This document shows positions 16,993 to 26,695 of a stretch of DNA of 64,000 nt, in pieces. The number at the start of each line of letters is the position of its first letter. The first letter of the stretch is position 1. The DNA is taken from NCBI GenBank assembly GCA_947564305.1, contig CANOBT010000003.1, positions 1-64,000 on the forward strand, given 5' to 3'. The stretch is from an uncultured Lachnospiraceae bacterium. GTDB lineage: Bacteria; Bacillota_A; Clostridia; Lachnospirales; Lachnospiraceae. The notes under the pieces are model-generated. The model worked only from the letters and a program-made list of their open reading frames with translations. It had not been told where the DNA came from and searched no databases. Both the position numbers and the translations under genes were made by a program.

Positions 16993-18477
16993 ATGGAAGA
17001 AAATACAATTGAAAAAACAATTAAAAAACCAAGTCTCGGGCTGGCAGTCCTGCCGTTGATTTTTATGTTTATCGTGTTGTTTACAGGGCTGATCATCTTT
17101 AGTGTAGATATTAAAATCCTGCTTTTGCTCTGTGCGGCATTCACAATCTTACTTTGTCTGTATCTGGGACATACATGGAAAGATGTAGAGAATGAAATCG
17201 TAGACAAGCTGGCAAAAGCATTTCCGGCAATCATGATTCTGATTACCGTCGGGCTGATGATTGGGGCATGGATAGTAAGCGGAACCATTCCGTTTCTGGT
17301 GTATCTTGGCTTGAAGATCATCAATCCACGGTTCATCATTGTCACGTCATTTCTTGTGACGGTTATCCTGTCTGTCAGCACAGGAACATCCTGGGGGGCA
17401 GCCGGAACCGTCGGCGCGGCTCTGATGAGTGTAGCGGCAGGCATGGGAGCACCGTTGCCGGCTGTTGCAGGAGCTATTGTTGCAGGAGCTTATTTTGGAG
17501 ATAAGATGTCTCCCCTTTCCGACAGTACTAATATGTCGGCGATTGCGACAAATACCAATCTGTATAAACATATCGGTCATATGTTCTATACGACAGTGCC
17601 GGGATTTATCGTAAGCTGCGCTGTTTACATTATTGCAGGAATCTCCTTTGCAAGCAGCGGGGAAATCGGGCAGGTAGATGAAATCATTAAAACATTGTCA
17701 GAATTATTTAACCTGAGTATGCCTGTAGGACTTCTGCTTCTGGTTCCGCCTGTGATTGTTATTTTCGGTTCATTAAAAAAGAAGCCGACCATTCCGGTTA
17801 TGTTCATCTCCTCCGCAGTGGCAGTGCTGATTGCCATGTTTGTCCAGGGATTTTCATTTGAAACTTGTGCATCTAGTATGGTAGGCGGTTTCAAAATGGA
17901 GATGTTTGTGAATCCGACAGTAGATTTGGAAAATATAGTGAAGGAAGTTCCAAATCTGTTGCAGCGCGGCGGTATGTCGTCCATGATGAATACGGCATTG
18001 ATGGCATTCTGTGCGTTTGGTTTTATCGGTGCATTGACGATTGCAGGCTGTCTGGATGTGATCCTTTCTAAGATCATGAAACACATCCACAGCACAGGAC
18101 AGTTGATTACTGTCACAGCAATTCTTGGCGTAATTATCATCACCGTTATCGGAGAAGCTTCGGTGACATTCCTGATGATTGGCGGTCTTTTTAAAGACGA
18201 ATATATCAAGCGCGGCCTGCAGACCAAGAATCTGTCCCGTACACTGGAAGACAGTATTACGGTTGTGGAGCCGCTGGTGCCGTGGTCACTGGCAGGTGTG
18301 TATATGACATCGACTCTGGGAGTGCCTACCGCACAGTATGCACCATGGGCATGTCTCTGCTATACAGGCGTAATCTTTGCAATCATCTGGGGCTTTACAG
18401 GCTTTGGGATTGCCAAAATCCAAAAGGGTGGAGACAATTACGAAGATTATGTGGAACTTACGGGAAATGAACTGTAA
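16993..18477 (+). CDS. nhaC: NhaC-family Na+/H+ antiporter, 494 aa
   Basis: Ribosome binding site GGAGGTGG precedes ATG 16993. The protein has about 12 membrane helices. Diagnostic NhaC motifs are STGTSWGAAGTVGAALMSVA and GAYFGDKMSPLSDSTNMSA (ion-binding D/S/T cluster, about 170-180), plus VEPLVPWSLAGVYM near 425. NhaC proteins exchange Na+ for H+; the related MleN and TyrP-like members couple to malate, lactate or amino acids. Sitting directly behind the sulfur amino-acid enzyme, it may export an organic acid or handle substrate uptake instead of pure pH homeostasis. Confidence 0.82.
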   Translation: MEENTIEKTIKKPSLGLAVLPLIFMFIVLFTGLIIFSVDIKILLLLCAAFTILLCLYLGHTWKDVENEIVDKLAKAFPAIMILITVGLMIGAWIVSGTIPFLVYLGLKIINPRFIIVTSFLVTVILSVSTGTSWGAAGTVGAALMSVAAGMGAPLPAVAGAIVAGAYFGDKMSPLSDSTNMSAIATNTNLYKHIGHMFYTTVPGFIVSCAVYIIAGISFASSGEIGQVDEIIKTLSELFNLSMPVGLLLLVPPVIVIFGSLKKKPTIPVMFISSAVAVLIAMFVQGFSFETCASSMVGGFKMEMFVNPTVDLENIVKEVPNLLQRGGMSSMMNTALMAFCAFGFIGALTIAGCLDVILSKIMKHIHSTGQLITVTAILGVIIITVIGEASVTFLMIGGLFKDEYIKRGLQTKNLSRTLEDSITVVEPLVPWSLAGVYMTSTLGVPTAQYAPWACLCYTGVIFAIIWGFTGFGIAKIQKGGDNYEDYVELTGNEL

Positions 18478-18558
18478 GGTATCCTGCTAAAATAACGCTG
18501 GGGAATTCGGGGACGGAATATCAAGGACCAGTATATGAGGGCAAGTCGTGTACTGGCT

Positions 18559-19266
18559 TCAGGATTCCCCGGCGCTTTCTGAGAGCAGAGAAAATCCATA
18601 ATTATTGATTGCATCAATGGCTTTTAGGGCAGCTTCCGTATCCTTCCGTATGATGGCTTTGGCAAGCGCCATATGTTCGGAAACCGTGGAAAGCCAGATG
18701 GAATTATTCTCGCTGTCAGCACGTTCTCTTCTGATAAAACGGTCGTCACGGATTTTGCTGATGAGCTGATGTATGACGGAATTTCCGCCCATCTCATAGA
18801 GCTTATTGTGGAAGCTGTGATCCAGGGTGTGACTGTAAATATTTTTCTTGTATTCTTCCTGCATATCCATTGCAAGGGAAAGAAGCTCCTCTTTTTGCTC
18901 GGGAGTCCCCCGGGAAATCGCATTTAAGATTACTTTGTGTTCCAGGGTATCCTGCAGTTCCTCTAATTCCTTTGAAGTGAAATCTGTCAGCCGGACAGAC
19001 AAGATGCTTTTTCCATTGTCAGGGGTGTTGATAAAAACACCGCTTCCTGTTTTCACATAAATCAACCCGCGGTCTTCTAATATACGTAATGCTTCTCTCA
19101 CGGAATTGCGGCTTGTCTGCAGCATGGAAGCCATATCGCGCTCGGAAGGGAGTTTGTCTCCTGGCTGCAGATCATTCATTCTGATATAGTTATAAATGGA
19201 ATCGGAAATTTTCAAATAAAGAGAATCCTTTTCCACAGGTTTCATCTTAATTTCTCGTTCTTCCAT
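18559..19266 (-). CDS. FCD-domain GntR-family regulator, 235 aa
   Basis: Start MEEREIKMKP (complement of 19264-19266) is taken because AAGGAGATTCAT precedes it; the longer frame to 19317 begins 17 codons earlier with no such site. Residues 13-80 are the winged HTH (YNYIRMNDLQPGDKLPSERDMA, then SRNSVREALRILEDRGLIY, GSGVFI). The FCD ligand domain follows, with DHSFHNKLYEMGGN and HMALAKAIIRKD supplying likely metal-binding His residues. Such regulators respond to organic acids. It is convergent with nhaC; a nested inverted repeat (CGCTGGGGAAT 18496 / ATTCCCCGGCG 18564) between them may end both transcripts. Confidence 0.82.
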   Translation of the reverse strand: MEEREIKMKPVEKDSLYLKISDSIYNYIRMNDLQPGDKLPSERDMASMLQTSRNSVREALRILEDRGLIYVKTGSGVFINTPDNGKSILSVRLTDFTSKELEELQDTLEHKVILNAISRGTPEQKEELLSLAMDMQEEYKKNIYSHTLDHSFHNKLYEMGGNSVIHQLISKIRDDRFIRRERADSENNSIWLSTVSEHMALAKAIIRKDTEAALKAIDAINNYGFSLLSESAGES

Positions 19267-19320
19267 ATGAATCTCCTTTTCATATCTTTGATGTAATTTT
19301 TTCCGCTGCTGCTCCAAACA

Positions 19321-19932
19321 TCACTCAAACCTGCGGAACGCGCGCCGCAGTACGAAGGAATTCAGATAGGCAAGTCCGGAAAATCCCATGATAAACCATA
19401 CAAATCCAGTGATGCGGATGTCGACAAACAGCGTAAATGCAGCCGCTGCCACAAGAAGGAGTACCAACAGGATCGTATAATGGAACTGTGCAATACTGAT
19501 GAGAAATGCATTTTTCAACGAATTCCTGATTGTGTTTTCAAACCGGGCAATGAATGGAAATATATAAAGGAATGTAAACACAAGTATCATGCATACCGGA
19601 ACCAGGATGTAGGAAAAGATGCGGGGCAGTGTTCCGCCGTCAATCCCCAGGATGCGGTAGTCGAGCCATACAACGATCCCTGCGCCCAGCAGGAGCAGCC
19701 ATGAAACAGTACTGTGCTTGAAATTGCTTTTGAAAGCACTGAAAAATGACCTGAGGATATAGCTTTCTTCATTTTTTACCATTTTCAGTGTGACGGAATA
19801 CAGGGCGGTTGTGGATGCTCCAATCGTGATTACAGGAAGGGAGCATATGAGAAATAGAAAATTCAGGATGATGATATCGGTCAACCTGGATAAGAACTGC
19901 ATGATTGGACTGTCGATACTAAATAACTTCAT
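19321..19932 (-). CDS. YesL family membrane protein (DUF624), 203 aa
   Basis: The start MKLFSIDSPIMQFLSRLTDIIIL matches the highly conserved YesL opening, followed by NFLFLICSLPVITIGASTTALY, the diagnostic DUF624 motif. About five membrane helices. YesL genes are usually found near sugar-binding ABC importers or hydrolases in Firmicutes; the role is unknown. It is upstream of the FCD-GntR gene on the same strand and could share its transcript (54 bases apart). Confidence 0.82.
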   Translation of the reverse strand: MKLFSIDSPIMQFLSRLTDIIILNFLFLICSLPVITIGASTTALYSVTLKMVKNEESYILRSFFSAFKSNFKHSTVSWLLLLGAGIVVWLDYRILGIDGGTLPRIFSYILVPVCMILVFTFLYIFPFIARFENTIRNSLKNAFLISIAQFHYTILLVLLLVAAAAFTLFVDIRITGFVWFIMGFSGLAYLNSFVLRRAFRRFE

Positions 19933-19976
19933 AACAAATCTCCTCGTTTGTTTTTCATAAAATGTGTTTTGAGACG

Positions 19977-20016
19977 TTCAGGAATCACCGCAGATGATGC
20001 TGCGGCAATTCCTGAA
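19977..20016. other. Long hairpin between anti-sigma and YesL genes
   Basis: TTCAGGAAT (19977-19985) and CCGCAG (19988-19993) pair with CTGCGG (20000-20005) and ATTCCTGAA (20008-20016), separated by a symmetric CA/CA bulge, loop ATGATG. No T run follows on either strand, so it may be a weak terminator or an RNA-processing or attenuation structure. Confidence 0.45.
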
Positions 20017-20064
20017 TGGATGATACCTAATTATTATAACACAAAAAAACGAGAATGGAAGTGT

Positions 20065-20763
20065 TCATTGTTTTTCCCATATGATGACGGAATTATCAAT
20101 CATAGACTCATAATCCATCAAGAGATTATTCACATCTGACAGGGAGGAAGAAGGCGCGGGCTTAAAATGCCATTCTCCATAATATATCTGGTCAATTTTA
20201 CGCTTATCGCCTAAACAAAACATATTTTCATACTTCTGCAGTCTATCATTCTTGGAAAATATTGGTTCTATATATTTTGACCAGGGAGTTTCGTAGTAGC
20301 AGAGAAAGGCAGCCCCCTTTTCTTCCCCCTCAATCGTCAGCCGGAGCGAACTGGCGGAGCGTGTGCCGCCGAGGGTATCTCCATGATAGGCAGCATAGAG
20401 CTTGCCGTCAATCTCTTCGATGGTTATTTTTGTACTGTCATAAGGAATGAACATTTCTTTCATACACAGGTATGAGTATACCCCAAATATGACTGCGATT
20501 GTCGCGGCAATTGATAGAATGGATACAATCACTTTTTTCTTAAAAAAGCGCCTTTTTATATTTTTAAATATTGTTGCATCTGAAATTTTAATTGTTCTGT
20601 TTGAAGGTAAAATCATATTTTTCTTCAACATCTCGGCTTCTTCTCTGCAGGAAGCACAGGAGTCCAAATGCTCATCTACCATTTCTTTTGTGTCCTCACT
20701 GACAACCTCATCCACATAAAGAGGAAGAATGTCCTTTATAATATTACAAGAAATCTTTTTCAT
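20065..20763 (-). CDS. Zinc-finger anti-sigma factor, 232 aa
   Basis: Residues 1-45 (ISCNIIKDILPLYVDEVVSEDT...VDEHLDSCASCREEAEML) form a zinc-binding anti-sigma domain with His-x3-Cys-x2-Cys. One membrane helix (VIVSILSIAATIAVIFGVYSYL, about 75-96) and an extracytoplasmic C-terminal domain follow. The gene overlaps the sigma gene by 20 bases, showing translational coupling. The model is membrane retention of the sigma factor until an outside signal releases it. The C-terminal sensor domain has no recognised ligand. Confidence 0.85.
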   Translation of the reverse strand: MKKISCNIIKDILPLYVDEVVSEDTKEMVDEHLDSCASCREEAEMLKKNMILPSNRTIKISDATIFKNIKRRFFKKKVIVSILSIAATIAVIFGVYSYLCMKEMFIPYDSTKITIEEIDGKLYAAYHGDTLGGTRSASSLRLTIEGEEKGAAFLCYYETPWSKYIEPIFSKNDRLQKYENMFCLGDKRKIDQIYYGEWHFKPAPSSSLSDVNNLLMDYESMIDNSVIIWEKQ

Positions 20764-21247
20764 TTTCTATCGCCTCCATATATTCCAGAATCTGTTTTTT
20801 TGCCCGATAAAAGGTGACCCTTGCCCAGCCGGAGCTTTTCCCGAAGAGCACGCCGATTTTTTCAAAAGGTAATTCTCCAAATATTCGTAACGTGAAAACT
20901 TCTTTATAAGGTTCCACCATGTTATGTAGAAATTGATGGATGAGAAAAGCGCGTTCCTCGTCTGCAAATTGTTCCGTAAAATCAGGCTGCGTGGATTTTA
21001 TATCCTCTGGTATCTCTTCCTGGGCATAAATCTTCTGACGTTTACAATAGGTATAATAGGTGTTTTTGGCAATTGTAAAAAGCCATGCGCGGATATCTTT
21101 TGTGCCATCAAAGGTATCAATGGACTTCAGAGCCTTTACAAATGTTTCTTGTGTGATTTCCTCGGCAATGTCTTTATTTGCCGACAAACTGCATAGATAC
21201 AAAAAGACGTCTTTGAAATAGGATTGATATATGCAGTCAAAGTCCAC
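20744..21247 (-). CDS. ECF sigma-70 factor, 167 aa
   Basis: A GTG start at 21247 is preferred because AAGGAGG then sits 8 bases upstream on the minus strand; the frame is open to a GTG at 21265. Region 2 reads DCIYQSYFKDVFLYLCSL...DIAEEITQETFVKALKSI...DIRAWLFTIAKNTYYTYCKRQ, and region 4 (from about 115) reads LRIFGELPFEKIGVLFGKSSGWARVTFYRAKKQI. With the overlapping anti-sigma it makes a self-contained surface-signal switch. The target regulon is unknown. Confidence 0.85.
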   Translation of the reverse strand: MDFDCIYQSYFKDVFLYLCSLSANKDIAEEITQETFVKALKSIDTFDGTKDIRAWLFTIAKNTYYTYCKRQKIYAQEEIPEDIKSTQPDFTEQFADEERAFLIHQFLHNMVEPYKEVFTLRIFGELPFEKIGVLFGKSSGWARVTFYRAKKQILEYMEAIENEKDFL

Positions 21248-21497
21248 GTCTCTCACCTCCTTCACTCTATTAACCGTCGAAAACAGAAAATGTTACAAAA
21301 TTTCTATATAAATATGTAAAAAGGCTTCCGCCTCAAGGTTGTTACTCTGTATTTGTCAGGAACCTATGAATCTGAAATGTCAATATCGCCCTAATTTTTT
21401 GTCAAGAAGTTATCTAAACACTTTCCCTTTGAGGTGATATTATAATACACGTAGCAAGGAAATAAAACAATTTCAATTAAGAAGAGGAGAGAATAAA

Positions 21498-21668
21498 ATG
21501 TATATGAATATGACAGCAGAACAAATGGACAGTATGTTTCAGGCAAATTTAAATCTGGGAGCAGCAATCGTAGACGCACTTAAGAAATATTTTACAGAGA
21601 ATGCAGACATCATCTGTGCAGGTCTTGCAGCAATGAGCGGACAGTATTACAGACCGTCTATGAGGTAA
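21498..21668 (+). CDS. Small protein of unknown function, 56 aa
   Basis: A 57-codon frame starts at ATG 21498 after AAGAGGAGAGAATAAA and ends at TAA 21666, followed 40 bases later by a strong intrinsic terminator. It therefore looks like a complete monocistronic gene. The peptide (MYMNMTAEQMDSMFQANLNL...CAGLAAMSGQYYRPSMR) is amphipathic: an acidic N-terminus, a central helix GAAIVDALKKYFTENADI, and a short Tyr/Arg tail. No family was recognised. A TATAAT at 21441 without a good -35 is the only promoter hint. It is divergent from the ECF sigma gene. Confidence 0.6.
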   Translation: MYMNMTAEQMDSMFQANLNLGAAIVDALKKYFTENADIICAGLAAMSGQYYRPSMR

Positions 21669-21707
21669 TCGCAGAATGGAAGACAATTACATAAGAGTAA
21701 AGAAAAG

Positions 21708-21746
21708 ACAGCAGGAACGCGTAAGATAATCGCCGGTTCCTGCTGT
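21708..21746 (+). terminator. Intrinsic terminator after the 56-aa gene
   Basis: ACAGCAGGAAC (21708-21718) pairs perfectly with GTTCCTGCTGT (21736-21746), followed by TTTTGTTT. Confidence 0.85.
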
Positions 21747-21763
21747 TTTTGTTTAATCGCCCT

Positions 21764-23044
21764 TCACTCCGGAGAGGGAAAATCCTTCACCGCCTCTGCA
21801 ACATCAGTTCCCTCTCCAATCTTTGCCAGCATCTGCCACCACGCGGTACGTGCGTCTGTCCACCCAGGGGTAATCTGATAATAGTCCCCCATATATGGTG
21901 TAAACGTGTTGTACTCTGTCATGAGCATATCATTTTCATAGATATTTTCCATATCCCGTACCGGCCAGTAGGAAGAAGCACGGACGGCTCTGATGTAGGC
22001 CGTATCATTTTCTGTGATATAGCGGATAAAGGTTTTTGCGGCCTCTATCCGTTCATTGTCTCCATTATCAAATATACCTAAACCCCAGATACCGCCTTGA
22101 AGCTTTGGCATATCCCCATCGGTCGGAAAGGCCATTGGAAACACCTTAAAATCCAAATCAGGATTGTTGATGGTCTGCTGAACCTCCATGGATACATTCC
22201 AACAAAAACACATGGCTGTTTCCGATTTGCAGAACAGATTAATCGCGTCCGAAGAGGAGAGGGACGGTTCGAAAGTAATTCCCTCTAAGTCATAAAGAAG
22301 CTGCAATGCCTTCTGGTTTTCTTTGCTGTCAATGGTATAAGAGGTGTGTTTATCATCGGTAAAAGAGCCGCCATACAGATTGTTTACCAGTGCACGTGTT
22401 CCCTGATCCCCGCTTTGATTCTTGCAATATAACATACCGGCATTTTTCTGGCCGTAGTCAGTCAGTGCATGCACCGCTTTGATAAAATCATCGGTGGACC
22501 AGGTATGATTTTCTTCGTCAATGTATTTGAGGGCTCCTGCCTTCTGAAACATATCATAATTAATGGCCATGCAGTGCGCAGACATACAGATTGGAAATTC
22601 GTAGTAAGCGCCGTTTCTGTGCTGACAGGCTTTTTTGATGTTGTCATAGATTGCATCGGCTTTACCGGATTCCCACAAATCGGACAAATCTACCATTAAT
22701 CCTTTCTCGCCCCAGTTTGCTACGAGACGTTCCGGACCTTCCAGGATTAAATCTGGAGTGCTGTTGTCGGAAACTGCCTGAAGGACTTTTTCATCTCCGC
22801 TGTCGTAATTTAGATATTCTACGGAAATATGAATGTTTGGATACTCTTTATGAAAGCCGGCCAGCATATTGGCTACGGAGGTGGGATGCCCCCAGTTGCC
22901 TACCGGAAATGTCCATAAAGTGAGTTCAATCATTTCCTGGCTGCTGCTGTCCTTCTCCGGCTCCGTGTTTGTGGTCTTGCTGCTGCAGGAGAACAAGAGG
23001 GCTGCGCACAGCAGAAGGCCTATCAAAGTAAATATTTTTTTCAT
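21764..23044 (-). CDS. Extracellular solute-binding lipoprotein (family 1), 426 aa
   Basis: A lipoprotein signal (MKKIFTLIGLLLCAALLFSCSSK) places the lipidated Cys at residue 20. The mature protein has the family-1 (sugar-binding) layout: ELTLWTFPVGNWG, a hinge region NSTPDLILEGPERL, and a C-terminal block GGIWGLGIFDNGDNERIEAAKTFIRYI. No permease or ATPase gene is adjacent, and it sits downstream of a hybrid histidine kinase on the same strand, so it may present a sugar to that sensor or serve a distant importer. Confidence 0.82.
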   Translation of the reverse strand: MKKIFTLIGLLLCAALLFSCSSKTTNTEPEKDSSSQEMIELTLWTFPVGNWGHPTSVANMLAGFHKEYPNIHISVEYLNYDSGDEKVLQAVSDNSTPDLILEGPERLVANWGEKGLMVDLSDLWESGKADAIYDNIKKACQHRNGAYYEFPICMSAHCMAINYDMFQKAGALKYIDEENHTWSTDDFIKAVHALTDYGQKNAGMLYCKNQSGDQGTRALVNNLYGGSFTDDKHTSYTIDSKENQKALQLLYDLEGITFEPSLSSSDAINLFCKSETAMCFCWNVSMEVQQTINNPDLDFKVFPMAFPTDGDMPKLQGGIWGLGIFDNGDNERIEAAKTFIRYITENDTAYIRAVRASSYWPVRDMENIYENDMLMTEYNTFTPYMGDYYQITPGWTDARTAWWQMLAKIGEGTDVAEAVKDFPSPE

Positions 23045-23116
23045 GATACCTGTTTTCCTCTTTGAATAAAGTTATTGTAAGAAGCAGCGAAACAGATGCT
23101 GCTTCACTAAAAATTT

Positions 23117-25712
23117 TTAATTGCGGTTGTTCGGTCGTAAATATTGTTCTAACAGGAAGAGAACCTTTTGCGGGTCAAGAGGCTTTTCCGTATGAGCGTT
23201 CATACCGTGGTCAAGACATTTTTGGATATCATCCTCAAAGGCATCCGCACTGACCGCGATGATGGGGATTGTCTGTGCGTCTTGACGTTTTAAATTCCGG
23301 ATGGCCGCTGCAGCTTCAAATCCTGTCATGATGGGCATCCGAAGGTCCATCAAAATGGCATCATACCATCCAGGCTTCGACTGCTCGAATTTTTCCACAC
23401 AGATCTGGCCGTTTTCCGCCCAATCCAAGTTCAGTCCAAATTCATCGCAAAGGATGTCGCTGGCAATTTCCCAATTCAGTTCGTTGTCTTCGGCTACAAG
23501 GAGGCGAACATCTGTCAGATCAATATCCGGTTCCTCCTCCTGTATTTGCTGCGGTTCCGTCTCCACCGTAAACTGGCGCAGGCCATAATACAGACCGGAG
23601 CGGAACAGGGGCTTTGAGAGGAATCCGTGGATGCCTGCCTTTTCTGCCCTTGCTGTCACTTCATCCCATTCACTGTCAGTGAGAAGCACAATGGTCAGTT
23701 CTGAGTTAAAACGGTCGGACAACTCCTGGGCAGTCTGTACCCCGTCATGACCCTGCAGGTTCCAATCCAGAAGGATAATGTGATATTGGTCATTGTTGCT
23801 GCGGCGCTCCTCAATCATCCGGGAAGCGTCTTTAATATCTGTTGCAAATTCTGCCTGCAGCCCAATAGACTCTAAGGCGGTTACCGCAAGCAGGCAGGCG
23901 GTCTTGTCATCGTCAATGACAAGGACATTTTTTTCTGGAAGGCGGAGTTCTTTCTCATGAGGCATTGTCTTTTCCATGTCCAAAGTAATATGGAAATGGC
24001 TGCCTTTTCCCTGTTCGCTCTCTACACTGATGGTACCGCCCATTGCATCTACAATGTACTTGGTAATGGTCATCCCCATTCCCGCTCCGGCTGCTTTTTC
24101 CACACGGGCATTGTCTTCTCTTGCAAACGCGTCAAATATTTTGGGTTGAAATTCCTGGGAAATTCCAATACCGTTATCCGTGATATGCAGGTGGGAACGG
24201 ATATATCCATCGCCTTTCGGGGAGGGCTCTTCATATAAATCTGTTTCAATCAGACCGCCTTCCGGAGTGAATTTCACCGCATTTCCAAGAATATTTAGGA
24301 GAATCTGGCTTAAGCGGACGTTGTCCGAGCATACATTTTCATGGTAAATATCGTGTACGTAAATGTGAAAATGCTGATTTCTCTCCTCAATCTGCGGATA
24401 GATGATGGTCATGATATTCTGCATGATTTCACGCAGGGAAATGGGTTCCATATGTAATTTCAGATGTCCGCTTTCAATTTTGGACATATCCAGCATATCG
24501 TTGATTAATCCCAGCAAATGACGGCTGGATACGTGTATCCGATTTAAACAGGTACGCACCCTAGCGGGATTATCCAGACTGCTGATGGCAACGGAGGTCA
24601 TTCCCATAATGCCGTTCATCGGTGTACGGATATCATGGCTCATATTGGATAGGAATTCATTCTTGGCACGGTTGGAACGCTCAGCAGACAACTGGGCCCG
24701 CTCTGCGTTTTTCCTGGCGTGATCTAATTCACGCATTTGCTGCTTTGTCAGGCGGTAATAACCGACGAAGACAAGCAGCAGTGCACAGATGATCAGGCTG
24801 CATCCGCCAATGGAAAGAAGCGACCATCTTTTCTGGAGAAGATTTACGGCCTCGTCCAAGTCATTGTGGGAAATTTTCAAAAGCAGGTGCCATTCCGAAT
24901 TCGGCAGGTTGGTACAATATACATTCCAACGCTCACCGGAGATTTGGACCTCACTGGTGTAATCTCTGTCTTTTTCCAGCGCGTCATGCAGCTCATTCAT
25001 ATATTGGTCCGGATCTTTTCCGTTGAATGCATTGTAGAGTTTTTCAACCCGGTCAAAATAATTTATTTCTTCTATAAGAAGGATTGTTATGTAAAACATA
25101 GCTGCCGTCGTTGCGGATAATGGAATATTCCATGATACCGCTTTGGATATTATTTTCCAGTGTATCGCTGAGGTAAGTGGTAGGCAGTCCTGCCACCAGC
25201 GCCGTGCTTTCGGTCCCGTCAGTCATTGGATAAACGGCAGGTACTCCCATCAGTACCACCGGGGTGCCCGTTTCATCTTTTCCGGCACAGACATTATACC
25301 GGCCGCCCTGGACAGAGCGGCGCAGAGCCTCCGGAACATCCGCGGTTACCTGAGAACCGTAGAGCATATGAAAATTCCCGTCATCCGTATAGAATGCCAG
25401 ATATTCAAAACCTGCGGAACGTGCATTGTATGTCAGTCCTATCTGCATCCGTGTCGCGTCTGTAAAGCGCCCCGCAGGAACGGAATCAACAAGCGATTCC
25501 ACCTGGGACAGGCGGAGCTCAATGGTCGTCCCAAAATGGGATGCTACCTGGTCGCTGATTCCGGACATGTAAAAAACGCCCAATTGCCTGATGGCGCTTT
25601 CCCCCATAAGATTCATAAAGATTGTCTGGCTGATAAATATTAATATACAGAAAAGCGATACCAGAACAAGGCTTACATTTAGAAATCGTGTTGTTCTATT
25701 TTTCATGATCAA
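23117..25712 (-). pseudogene. Hybrid sensor histidine kinase/response regulator broken by a frameshift
   Basis: Two minus-strand frames together make one gene. The first (25712 to 25053, 219 aa) has a membrane helix (FLNVSLVLVSLFCILIFISQ) and a Cache-like sensor domain ending RNDGSYVLHNNPSY. The second (25099 to 23117) continues EEINYFDRVEKLYN, then a second membrane helix (LLSIGGCSLIICALLLVFVG), HisKA (FLSNMSHDIRTPMNGIMG, phospho-His), HATPase, and two receiver domains (VLVIDDDK...ILLDWN; RLLVAEDNELN...ILMDLRMP). They overlap near 25070-25100 in CTTATAGAAGAAATAAAT; one extra base there relative to an intact homologue explains the shift. A sequencing error cannot be excluded. The 660-aa part alone lacks the first membrane helix. 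Confidence 0.8.
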
Positions 25713-25973
25713 GATCTCCCAAAAAGATAGAGTGGTCTGCTGCTGATATTTCGATATGCGCAGTTGAATTTAATTATATTTATTATAGTGTATCAGAAAT
25801 TTACTTTCAAGGAAACAGAAGGATTTATTTTTATTCACATTTTGGAGGAGAAACTGCTATAATTTTAAAGGACTGTAAAAAGAGGAACGTAGATTAAGGA
25901 TAAAGATGTTCTTCCAAAAACGTGGCATGATAAGTTTAAACGAATAAGACAAATGTGGACAAAAGGAGAGAAG

Positions 25974-26642
25974 ATGGAGACAATCGGTATTATAGAGGAT
26001 GATGAATTGTTGGGACAGGCACTTGCGATAGCTCTCAGGAAAGAAGGGTATCAGACCCTGTCCGCCGTGAACTGCAGAGAAGGGATTCGTATGTTGGAAA
26101 AGAATCCTGATTTGCTGCTCATTGATATCAACCTGCCGGACGGAGATGGAATCAGCTTTTGCCGTGACCTGAGGAAATATCAGGAAATTCCGGCCATTTT
26201 TTTGACCGGACAGGATGAAGAGGAAGATATGATTGGGGCATTTACAGCAGGGGCGGATGACTATGTGGTGAAACCATTTCCCATGCGCGTCTTGATGAAA
26301 AGGATACAGGCTGTTTTATATCGGTGCAGGGAGAGGAAAGAAATGTTTCTATATAAAGGCCTGGGGATTGAATTTGGCCGCAAGCGGGTGACCTGCAATG
26401 GGGAGGAAATCCAGTTGACGATGAAAGAGTACCGGCTTTTGGAATATCTTGCGAAGAATACGGGGCAGCTTCTCACGAAGAATCAGATTTTGGAACAGGT
26501 GTGGGATGTGGACGGCGCATTTGTGGGGGAGAATACGGTGAGCGTTACTGTCAACCGCCTGCGCAGGAAGATTGAGCCGGATGCGGCGAATCCAGTCTAT
26601 ATCAAGAATGTTTTTGGACAGGGGTATGTCTTTGGGGAGTGA
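25974..26642 (+). CDS. OmpR-family response regulator, 222 aa
   Basis: ATG 25974 is preferred over 25953 because AAAGGAGAGAAG directly precedes it. The receiver domain begins METIGIIEDDELLGQALAIA (acidic pair) with phospho-Asp in LLLIDINLPDGDG, a Thr in FLTGQDEEED and Lys in VKPFP. A winged-helix C-terminus (TCNGEEIQLTMKEYRLLEYLA...VWDVDGAFVGENTVSVTVNRLRRKI) binds direct repeats in OmpR/PhoB proteins. It is followed by its kinase and an ABC exporter, the layout of peptide-antibiotic sensing modules. Confidence 0.88.
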   Translation: METIGIIEDDELLGQALAIALRKEGYQTLSAVNCREGIRMLEKNPDLLLIDINLPDGDGISFCRDLRKYQEIPAIFLTGQDEEEDMIGAFTAGADDYVVKPFPMRVLMKRIQAVLYRCRERKEMFLYKGLGIEFGRKRVTCNGEEIQLTMKEYRLLEYLAKNTGQLLTKNQILEQVWDVDGAFVGENTVSVTVNRLRRKIEPDAANPVYIKNVFGQGYVFGE

Positions 26643-26695
26643 ATGTTATGATTTACAAGGCTGCACATTGTGACGAATGAAAGCAAGGAGTGAGT

